Source: Lineus longissimus (lineage: Eukaryota > Nemertea > Pilidiophora > Heteronemertea > Lineidae). Taken from it: DNA of 64,000 nucleotides. Where the stretch lies: assembly GCF_910592395.1 (NCBI RefSeq), contig NC_088311.1:23654646-23718645 (forward strand). Reading direction: 5' to 3'. This document shows positions 1-27,000 of the stretch, piece after piece. Position numbers and translations under genes: made by a program. Positions within the stretch are counted from its first letter, which is position 1. Each line of letters begins with the position of its first letter. The notes beneath the pieces are model-generated. The model had not been told where the DNA came from, did no database searches, and worked only from the letters and a program-made list of their open reading frames with translations.

Positions 1-16779
<16,779 letters not shown>

Positions 16780-17935
16780 TTATTTGGGGTAAAAACATTG
16801 GTTTTGTATGAGATTTTAGGGGAAATACATCCCCAAATCGGAGGATTTATCATCAGCGAATAGCGAAATACCGAAGAACAAATTTTTCGGCACAGCCTAC
16901 AGAATTGCGGTGGTTTCGCTCCCTGACCTTTTCGCCCCCAGTCCTTTCGCTCCAAATCGAATTCGTTTCGCTCCCTTGGACTTTTTAAGCGGGGATTGAG
17001 AAAGTACCCCGGGAAAGTACAAGTGGCATAGTCAATGTGCTTCCTAGGGTCGTCAAATCTGCAAATAAGGAATCGTTTGGTCATCTGTTGTGTGATGTTT
17101 GGTTGGTCACTTGTTTTTCATTCTTATCATTCGTCGGTCATCAAGAGTGTGATCCTTGGCAAGTCTATCTTCTCTTAATTGCAGTCATATCCATCCTGAG
17201 GAGATCAGGGGTTAACGTTCGGCCGGAGAAGCGAACATTAACCCCTGATTTCCTCAGGATGAGTCATATCATGAGGGAGATCTGGGACTCATTTTGGGAG
17301 TTATTTTTGTGTCTAGACATCAGTCATAAGCATTCATCTTTTGAAAAAATCTTTGAAGAAATTGGCTTAGTAATTTTTCGCACAGCGGTTCAAAAGGACA
17401 ACGATATATATGGAGTGAAGACAAAAGGAATTCGGTTGAAAGACGAACTAGTACATTGCTATGACGTGCATGCAAATCTAAAACCAATAAGAATTGTGAA
17501 AGTTTCAGACGTAGACCTTCCACACCAGGTCATGACGGTGGCACAAACTTGGGCGAAGCGGCCGTCCCGATCGGAGGCAAATTTGGCGGAAAAAATTCAC
17601 GGAATAAGAAACCAAAGAAGAAAAAACCAGCGGAGGAGGAGGAGGAGACCTGTAGGCCTACGATGGGAATTATTTACGTGTCCTTGAGTTTAATGAGGTT
17701 TTTTTGGGACATATTTCAGCATATCGCCTGGTTTCGCCGCGATATAGGCCTACCATTATATGATGGTATACCATTCGGGAAGTGTATTCCTTTAACAGTG
17801 GGGATAAATGTCATTACATGTCAGTATTTTGGGAGTATGATGCAGGCCTATCCGGTTACGCCGACGGATAGCGGAAGTGTGGCAGCTGCAGCTTTATGTT
17901 AATCCGTACGCGTATGCAAAAAACATTGAGCACCA
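16780..17935. other. MIB1 5' flank and spacer before the tandem array
   Basis: Contains the MIB1 5' UTR/promoter (not delimitable by eye), a perfect-looking hairpin at about 17,191-17,265, and a plus-strand open stretch at about 17,506-17,690. The open stretch encodes Gly/Lys-rich then poly-Glu sequence (a GGKFGGKNSRNKKPKKKK segment followed by a run of Glu). An acceptor-like site precedes it, but no start, donor or homology could be established, so it is not called as a gene. Confidence 0.4.
17191..17265. repeat. Inverted repeat; one copy of a dispersed family (others near 37,390 and 59,875)
   Basis: Two ~30-base arms (ATCCTGAGGAGATCAGGGGT... and ...ACCCCTGATTTCCTCAGGAT) separated by about 10 bases (GGCCGGAGAAG) form a long hairpin. 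The right arm plus spacer recurs as a single half-copy at about 37,390-37,432 (reverse orientation) and 59,875-59,912. This looks like a short non-autonomous element, or the end of a larger one. Confidence 0.6.
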
Positions 17936-20900
17936 GGTTGAATTTCACGACCCCAGGGAGTTGTTGGCCAGAGACTCCTCCAAATAGACTGCAATATAGA
18001 TATCACCAAAATGGAAGATATCTGTTGGCCTATCTAAGACTTGCAAGTAATTCCGAAAAGCATCCCACAACACTATAGCGAAAATCATTCATTGTTGCTG
18101 TTTGAGAAGGCGCATTGAGGCGAACGCCCAAGCTCCGCCACCTGTAACTACGATATATAGAGAAAAATCTGTACAGATATCGAAATATACGAATACTTGG
18201 ATCTATTTCGGCAAATCACTCTGCCACCTGCGCGATCTAGTCACAATTGCGGCGCGTTTTCAATATGGCGACGAATTGAATGGCATTAGAGGGAACCTCC
18301 ACTTCGACATGAACGCCTTGACGGTTCAGTGCTTGGTGTGTTTGACTGTGGTTTGGCTGGTCACGGGTTCGACTCCCGTTATATCTGCCGCAGATTTTTT
18401 TCTCTTTTTTTTCTTAATTAGTTTGTTATCTAATCATTCATGAATACACGTTTAATATTTTCATGATTATTATTATATCTTCATGATGAAAACCCCTGAA
18501 CCCGATCTTTACAAACCGAAGTACACACTGACTCTATACATATAATAGGTCGTTCAAGCACTTTTGCAGAAGGTTCGAATCGCCTGCTGGAGTGACATTC
18601 GTCCTCGATGCTTCTTTGGGGCCAAAAACTATTTCTGTTGCATCGCTTCTAAAAACTTTTTTTAAACGTTAAACGGCCAAATAGACTTTAATAAAGGAAC
18701 ATCTTGGGCGTGAGATAGGTAGGTTTTCACGACCTCAGGGAGTTGTGGGAATGTGATTTCTCCAAATGGACTGCAATTATAGATATCACCAAAATGGAAG
18801 ATATCTATTGGCCTATCAAAGACTTGCAAGTAATTCCGAAAAGCATCCCACGACACTTGCGAAAATCATTCAATGTTGCTGTATGAGAAGGCGCATTGAG
18901 GCGAACGCCCAAGCTCCGCCACCTGTGAATGGCCGGACGAACTGGATTCAGAGAATCGACTCGAACCACAGAACAAATCCGCCATACTGCTGACATCATT
19001 GGCGCCAAAAACTATTTCTTTTGACCCTGTTGACCTCGATTCTGAAAACCTTTTTAAAATGCCATTCAAATGTTAAATCAACTGCAAACATAATGTTTTA
19101 TATCACTCAGGTATATAAATACGATATATAGAGAAAAATATGTACAGATATCGAAAAATACGAATACTCGGATCTATTTCGGCAAATCACTCTGCCACCT
19201 GCGCGATCTAGTCACAATTGCGGCGCGTTTTCAATATGGCGACGAATTGAATGGCATTAGAGGGATGTCATCTCGTCATGGCGCGGTTGCTCATCGCATA
19301 TAAGGGGCGAAAGAAACCTCCACTTCGACATGAACGCCTTGACGGTTCAGTGCTTGGTGTGTTTGACTGTGGTTTGGCTGGTCACGGGTTCGACTCCCGT
19401 TATATCTGCCGCAGATTTTTTTCTCTTTTTTTTCTTAATTAGTTTGTTATATAATCATTCATGAATACACGTTTAATATTTTCATGATTATTATTATATC
19501 TTCATGATGAAAACCCCTGAACCCGATCTTTACAAACTGAAGTACACACTGACTCTATACATATAATAGGTCGTTCAAGCACTTTTGCAGAAGGTTCGAA
19601 TCGCCTGCTGGAGTGACATTCGTTCTCGATGCTTCTTTGGGGCCAAAAACTATTTCTGTTGCATCGCTTCTAAAAACTTTTTTTAAACGTTAAACGGCCA
19701 AACAGACTTTAATAAAGGAAGATCTTGGGCGTGAGATAGGTAGGTTTTCACGACCTCAGGGAGTTGTGGGAATGTGATTTCTCCAAATGGACTGCAATTA
19801 TAGATATCACCAAAATGGAAGATATATATTGGCCTATCAAAGACTTGCAAGTAATTCCGAAAAGCATCCCACGACACTTGCGAAAATCATTCATTGTTGC
19901 TGTATGAGAAGGCGCATTGAGGCGAACGCCCAAGCTCCGCCACCTGTGAATGGCCGGACGAACTGGATTCAGAGAATCGACTCGAACCACAGAACAAATC
20001 CGCCATACTGCTGACATCATTGGCGCCAAAAACTATTTCTTTTGACCCTGTTGACCTCGATTCTGAAAACCTTTTTAAAATGCCATTCAAATGTTAAATC
20101 AACTGCAAACATAATGTTTTATATCACTCAGGTATATAAATACGATATATAGAGTAAAATATGTACAGATATCGAAAAATACGAATACTCGGATCTATTT
20201 CGGCAAATCACTCTGCCACCTGCGCGATCTAGTCACAATTGCGGCGCGTTTTTAATATGGCGACGAATTGAATGGCATAAGAGGGATGTCATCGCGTCAT
20301 GGCGCGGTTGCTCATCGCATATAAGGGGCGAAAGAAACCTCCACTTCGACATGAACGCCTTGACGGTTCAGTGCTTGGTGTGTTTGACTGTGGTTTGGCT
20401 GGTAACGGGTTCGACTCCCGTTATATCTGCCGCAGATTTTTTTCTCTTTTTTTTCTTAATTAGTTTGTTATCTTATCATTCATGAATACACGTTTAATAT
20501 TTTCATGATTATTATTATATCTTCATGATGAAAACCCCTGAACCCGATCTTTACAAACTGAAGTACACACTGACTCTATACATATAATAGGTCGTTCAAG
20601 CACTTTTGCAGAAGGTTCGAATCGCCTGCTGGAGTGACATTCGTTCTCGATGCTTCTTTGGGGCCAAAAACTATTTCTGTTGCATCGCTTCTAAAAACCT
20701 TTTTTAAACGTTAAACGGCCAAATAGACTTTAATAAAGGAACATCTTGAGCGTGAGATAGGTAGGTTTTCACGACCTCAGGGAGTTGTGGGAATGTGATT
20801 TCTCCAAATGGACTGCAATTATAGATATCACCAAAATGGAAGATATCTATTGGCCTATCAAAGACTTGCAGGTAATTCCGAAAAGCATCCCACGACACTT

Positions 20901-23215
20901 GCGAAAATCATTCATTGTTGCTGTATGAGAAGGCGCATTGAGGCGAACGCCCAAGCTCCGCCACCTGTGAATGGCCGGACGAACTGGATTCAGAGAATCG
21001 ACTCGAACCACAGAACAAATCCGCCATACTGCTGACATCATTGGCGCCAAAAACTATTTCTTTTGACCCTGTTGACCTCGATTCTGAAAACCTTTTTAAA
21101 ATGCCATTCAAATGTTAAATCAACTGCAAACATAATGTTTTATATCACTCAGGTATATAAATACGATATATAGAGAAAAATATGTACAGATATCGAAAAA
21201 TACGAATACTCGGATCTATTTCGGCAAATCACTCTGCCACCTGCGCGATCTAGTCACAATTGCGGCGCGTTTTCAATATGGCGACGAATTGAATGGCATT
21301 AGAGGGATGTCATCTCGTCATGGCGCGGTTGCTCATCGCATATAAGGGGCGAAAGAAACCTCCACTTCGACATGAACGCCTTGACGGTTCAGTGCTTGGT
21401 GTGTTTGACTGTGGTTTGGCTGGTCACGGGTTCGACTCCCGTTATAACTGCCGCAGATTTTTTTCTCTTTTTTTTCTTAATTAGTTTGTTATCTAATCAT
21501 TCATGAATACACGTTAAATATTTTCATGATTATTATTATATCTTCATGATGAAAACCCCTGAACCCGATCTTTACAAACTGAAGTACACACTGACTCTAT
21601 ACATATAATAGGCCGTTCAAGCACTTTTGCAGAAGGTTCGAATCGCCTGCTGGAGTGACATTCGTTCTCGATGCTTCTTTGGGGCCAAAAACTATTTCTG
21701 TTGCATCGCTTCTAAAAACTTTTTTTAAACGTTAAACGGCCAAATAGACTTTAATAAAGGAACATCTGGGCGTGAGATAGGTAGGTTTTCACGACCTCAG
21801 GGAGTTGTGGGAATGTGATTTCTCCAAATGGACTGCAATTATAGATATCACCAAAATGGAAGATATATATTGGCCTATCAAAGACTTGCAAGTAATTCCG
21901 AAAAGCATCCCACGACACTTGCGAAAATCATTCATTGTTGCTGTATGAGAAGGCGCATTGAGGCGAACGCCCAAGCTCCGCCACCTGTGAATGGCCGGAC
22001 GAACTGGATTCAGAGAATCGACTCGAACCACAGAACAAATCCGCCATACTGCTGACATCATTGGCGCCAAAAACTATTTCTTTTGACCCTGTTGACCTCG
22101 ATTCTGAAAACCTTTTTAAAATGCCATTCAAATGTTAAATCAACTGCAAACATAATGTTTTATATCACTCAGGTATATAAATACGATATATAGAGAAAAA
22201 TATGTACAGATATCGAAAAATACGAATACTCGGATCTATTTCGGCAAATCACTCTGCCACCTGCGCGATCTAGTCACAATTGCGGCGCGTTTTCAATATG
22301 GCGACGAATTGAATGGCATTAGAGGGATGTCATCTCGTCATGGCGCGGTTGCTCATCGCATATAAGGGGCGAAAGAAACCTCCACTTCGACATGAACGCC
22401 TTGACGGTTCAGTGCTTGGTGTGTTTGACTGTGTCACGGGTTCGACTCCCGTTATATCTGCCGCAGATTTTTTTCTCTTTTTTTTCTTAATTAGTTTGTT
22501 ATCTTATCATTCATGAATACACGTTTAATATTTTCATGATTATTATTATATCTTCATGATGAAAACCCCTGAACCCGATCTTTACAAACTGAAGTACACA
22601 CTGACTCTATACATATAATAGGTCGTTCAAGCACTTTTGCAGAAGGTTCGAATCGCCTGCTGGAGTGACATTCGTTCTCGATGCTTCTTTGGGGCCAAAA
22701 ACTATTTCTGTTGCATCGCTTCTAAAAACTTTTTTTAAACGTTAAACGGCCAAACAGACTTTAATAAAGGAAGATCTTGGGCGTGAGATAGGTAGGTTTT
22801 CACGACCTCAGGGAGTTGTGGGAATGTGATTTCTCCAAATGGACTGCAATTATAGATATCACCAAAATGGAAGATATCTATTGGCCTATCAAAGACTTGC
22901 AAGTAATTCCGAAAAGCATCCCACGACACTTGCGAAAATCATTCAATGTTGCTGTATGAGAAGGCGCATTGAGGCGAACGCCCAAGCTCCGCCACCTGTG
23001 AATGGCCGGACGAACTGGATTCAGAGAATCGACTCGAACCACACAACAAATCCGCCATACTCCTGACATCAATGGCGCCAAAAACTATTTCTTTTGACCC
23101 TGTTGACCTCGATTCTGAAAACTTTATAAAAAGGCCATTCAAATGTTAAATCAACTGCAAACATAATGTTTTATATCACTAAGGTATATAACTACGATAT
23201 ATAGAGAAAAATATA
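17936..23215. repeat. Tandem array of a ~1,021-bp unit (four full units plus partial ends)
   Basis: Using one anchor word (GAAAACCCCT), unit starts fall at 18,488, 19,509, 20,530, 21,551 and 22,561, giving periods of 1021, 1021, 1021 and 1010. The first partial unit (17,936-18,487) is more diverged and lacks two internal blocks. The last stops at about 23,215. Inner units differ by only a few substitutions and small indels. Each unit contains a tRNA-like B box and T-run module, a second B-box-like word (GGTTCGAATC), a minus-strand B-box-like word (GGTTCGAGTC), and two related ~60-base blocks around CCAAAAACTATTTCT, so the unit itself appears to be built from a diverged duplication. Short minus-strand ORFs repeat in each unit but start at non-ATG codons or lack support. 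Divergent ends and homogeneous centre fit unequal exchange. Confidence 0.93.
19341..19423 (+). ncRNA. tRNA-like Pol III module (one of five in the tandem array)
   Basis: The module carries an A-box-like GGTTCAGTGCTTGG, a B box with a paired T-arm (ACGGG-TTCGACT-CCCGT) and, about 15 bases later, a long T-run (TTTTTTT) that would end Pol III transcription. A TATAAGG word lies about 35 bases upstream. Equivalent modules end near 18,401, 20,443, 21,464 and 22,475. The 18,3xx copy lacks the upstream TATA segment and the 22,4xx copy has lost 10 bases between the boxes. The acceptor and anticodon stems of a real tRNA do not fold, so it is a SINE-like or tRNA-derived unit rather than a tRNA gene. Transcription is inferred. 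Confidence 0.45.
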
Positions 23216-24049
23216 TATAGAGTTGTGCCTATGTCCTGATCTGGTGTGTACTCAACCTGAAGGCACTCAAATTTGGGCCTATATCCTCCTATTGGCCTTT
23301 TCACATTATAGGTTCATGTTTCAAAACATGAACGGAAGTGATATTGGTTATCTCGTTCATTGGTCTGCTTTGAGATGGCTTATCTGGTGTGGATCTGCTC
23401 GTGCTGCCATTGGCTCTTGGTGTTACCGCATTTGTTAACTCGCCAGGTCTGGTTGTGACAATATCTGCAATCTCATCAAGTCTGGTTGTACTTGTGGTAG
23501 CATCTGCAATCTCACCAGGTGTGGTTGTGCCAGAATCTCCTGTCTATTAGGTCTGGTTGTGACATCAAATGATGTGTCATCCGCTTGTCTGGTTGTGGCA
23601 GCAACTTATGGTATGGTTGGTGCAGTATATGCTGTCTCTTCAGGTCAGGTGTTCTAATTTCATGCAATCCCTTTATGAAAATGATTAGGTATACCCATGT
23701 GAAAATATGAGTCACATTTTTCCTAAGGGAGGAGACAATATATTCACCCTGTAGAAACATGGTGGACTACGTTGGGAGGGTATACACATCTAGATTAGAC
23801 AGATTACGCATAGGCCTAGTGAAGGGGCATGGCACATCTAGCAAGACTTGGTACACTCTCTGGCAACATGGCGAGCTATTAGGGGAGGGCACATTCATAA
23901 TATATATGGTGCACTACTGTCTCATTGGCCGAAAGTCGTTTCTGCAAATTCTCTCGGCATTGGAGTTGACTCCTCTTGCGTTTCAGGTACGTTGCAGGTC
24001 AATTGTCTATGCTGCCACCTCTTAGTGTGGATAGTAACTAGTATTCAAG
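23216..24049. other. Spacer and CABLES upstream region, with a minisatellite-like stretch
   Basis: Between the array and the CABLES start codon. 23,440-23,650 is made of degenerate copies of a word like GGTCTGGTTGTGACA...ATCTGCAATCTCA. No gene is supported. The last 100 bases before 24,050 contain in-frame TAG and TAA codons upstream of the CABLES ATG and presumably the 5' UTR. Confidence 0.5.
23440..23650. repeat. Degenerate minisatellite, ~50-60-base period
   Basis: The word TCTGGTTGTG recurs at least four times with related flanks (for example ATCTGCAATCTCA twice). Copies are diverged and spacing is irregular. The open frames crossing it are by-products of the repeat. Confidence 0.55.
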
Positions 24050-27000
24050 ATGGCCTCCCTGACGGGCGCTCGCTCACATCGCCGCATTGCTGCTTTCAAT
24101 TTCTTGTCAAATATACCACTAGATGTCAATACCAAGGAGTCAAAATTTAGTTTTCTTCAGATAGCTGCTAACTCTAATAAGAATGTCAAACTGTCACGTA
24201 CGGATTCACCAGATTCAGTGCCAGAAGAGAGCGAACCTCTCGGTGAGGTTGACCCAGATTCTGAACACAGTGTACATAATGTACATGATAGTGTAGTGCA
24301 TAAGAGTGTACTTGGAGAGAACCAGGGACAGGTTGACAGTGCCAATACAAATCGGACTCCAAGGCCCACGTCTGTGGACGTGGGGCAATTAAAACATAGG
24401 GGTGCTGTTGTGAGGCAAACGTCTGAACATGTGATAGGAAATACTCGGGCATGTTTGTCAGATTCGGAGCCTGGAAGTGGAAGAGATGATGTGCATGAAA
24501 TCGAAGACGATTTCAATCTGGATTTGCAGCCATCCATCCAACCCGTACAACCAAGGTAACTTGCTTGATGGAAATGATTGGGCGATATTCCCCAATGATA
24601 TTCAAATGGTTTTGTGAGAAAGAAAAGGAAGGGTAGTCGTGGCGTTGTCAAGCGTTGCATGGTTGTTAACGAACACGACAACTAGACTTCGCCTCCATTT
24701 ACTTGGTCTCAATGAATTTCCTTCTGAAACAGAAAGAAATTTCACGAACCCACTAAAGTGTCATGACGCAATTTAGAAATTTTTATCCTGTTCTGTTTAT
24801 CCCATATTTACGTCTTACCCATTTTAAAGATTATGGTGAAATCCATTCATTTTTATCCTTATTTGTCTTGGTTTCCTTCTCCTTATGTGTTTTATTTCAT
24901 TTGATTTCTTGCAGTGGGGAAGTTTTTACTGATGATGATAACATTTACAGGTATAGTTGATGGGGTTGGGATCAATTTGTTTCCTCCTGGAAGTCCTGCA
25001 TGAAGTTTGTAATACCCTTTTGTCGTCTCCAGAGGAATTCCCCATTCTTTCTGTATTTAAATAATGTGATAATCGGTGTGTTGGGATTTCTATTTTAAAG
25101 CTTTGTGTCTCTCACCCATAGACTATCATGCACTTACATAACACTTCTGAAAAGGATCAGATGATGGTTTTCTTTAGGAATTAAAAACAACAAACTAAAT
25201 TCAGGTTGACTGTACATTTTTATGTAGTTTTTCGTGACTTTTCGGTGCTGCTGAATGCAAAGTGGTCGCCCTGATAATTTCATCTTAATTCCACTTCCAT
25301 GCCTGTAAATTAGTTTGGGTGCATGGTGTGGTTTGAGATTTCAACATTGCACTTTCATTTAGTGAAACAGCATGTTCACTAAGTTGACCACTTACATGGA
25401 GAAGAGTACACGTAGGCGTATAGCCTTGGTTGATATAGATGTTCTGCAATAGTTTAAAGTAGTTGCTGTTAAAAGTCCATATGGTCAGTCGGGTAAATGT
25501 CACGTGGAATTGATGGAACTGGCAAACTCTGTTTTGAGACTTGCAAATTGCATGAAATATTGAGTGTCTGCAGTGTATGTTCATCGCACAGTGTTTGAAT
25601 TGAAGTGGCCGTGTTGGCTTCAAAAAATCTTCTTACATCCTGGTCTGTATTATACTATAGAACCTCTGGACACATGCAATAGGATGTACATTTTCTGTAC
25701 TGTACATTTGTAGGATTGCAGCATTTTGCCCACCCCCCCTTTCTGCCAGGTCTGTCACATACATTGTACATGTAGTGAGAGGTGTTGGCCTACATGTAAA
25801 TGGGCACAAGTCGGATGTGATCAGGTTACAGCTGTTGAAAGGTTTCAGGGTTGAACAAAGTTGGACAATACCGTTGTTGATATGAGGCACAAACCCAACA
25901 CTTTAACTTACGTTTTGGTTCAGGCAGCTAAGCTGTTAGCATCTCTTGAATCTGATGGCAATCTGGTAAAGTTGTGTTATGTTTATTTCAGGCATGGGTC
26001 AGTCAGTGGAGAACGTGATAGATTTTTAAAGCACAAGACGAAGAAACTGCAGTCTTCATTTTCGGCAGAAAATGCTGGCATTTTCCCAACTGATTTTGGT
26101 AAGCTCTTTAAATACTCTCTGACTCTGTCATTGATTACATGTAGATATATCAACTACTATACTACGTCATTGATCGTTGTATAGAGACCAGAGAAAACCT
26201 GTGTTACATGTAAACAAGACACATGTTGCCTTCATGTCGAAGATTTGAAGAAAGGGTAACCATTTGAAAGTGAATAATGCACCACTGTATGACCATTGAA
26301 ATGAACAATAATGAATGGAACATTTCTTCACTGTTTCTAGCCTTTTCTCACCAATTTCATTAAGTCTACAACTTTGTGTACAATTAGATGAAAGTGACGA
26401 TTAACTCTATGAAGCATTGGCATGAAAAAATTATATTTTATTTTCAGCTGAACGCAAGCGTCACAGATCTAGTTCGGTGTCCACTGATTCTGGTGATTCT
26501 GTACCTTCCCGCCAACATTCAGGTGTATATAAAGAGTTAAAGATCCTGAGTGTGAAATCTGAAAAACGCATAAAATGTGGCAGGTATGTTGTTTGGAGAA
26601 TTACTGAGTAGAGTGAGATGGTTTTTTAAAACCAACGTAAACCTTATTAAAAACCCCAACAATTGTTTTCTCAAAATTTGTTTTTTTGTTGATGACAGTC
26701 AGTACTTATTTTCAATTTGATCTCTGTTTCAGAATGGTTGTATTGTCAAGAGAAAAGGCCCCACTGGTCGTTTATTCAATATTGCCATCAACAAAACATA
26801 AAAAGCAGTTGAGGTAAGTGATAGATTTGAAAAATCGTCCCCTGGTATATTTGGGCAAAATCTATTCTTGCATGCGGGAACGATTCTGAGAATTTTTGTT
26901 TGAACGGCCAAATTTTCTTCAAAAAGGAGCCAAGTGCCTTTTGCTGTCATAACATGGTGAAATTCATCTTGACCTCTCCAATAAACTGTCTCATCTTCCT

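Noticed and set aside
17037-17687. 216-codon open frame upstream of MIB1
   Set aside because: It starts at a non-ATG codon, crosses the palindromic repeat at 17,191-17,265, and its C-terminal half reads in the wrong frame relative to the more protein-like Lys/Glu-rich frame. No homology recognised.
18662-18856. 64-codon minus-strand ORF repeated in the array units (also 19,683, 20,704 and 22,735)
   Set aside because: It begins at a GTG with an in-frame stop just upstream, one unit carries a frameshift in it, and the other strands and frames give equally long repeated ORFs. Its conservation reflects DNA homogenisation.
19251-19442. 63-codon plus-strand ORF across the tRNA-like module
   Set aside because: The peptide (GLAGHGFDSRY) is the usual translation artefact of a B box and T-arm, not a protein.
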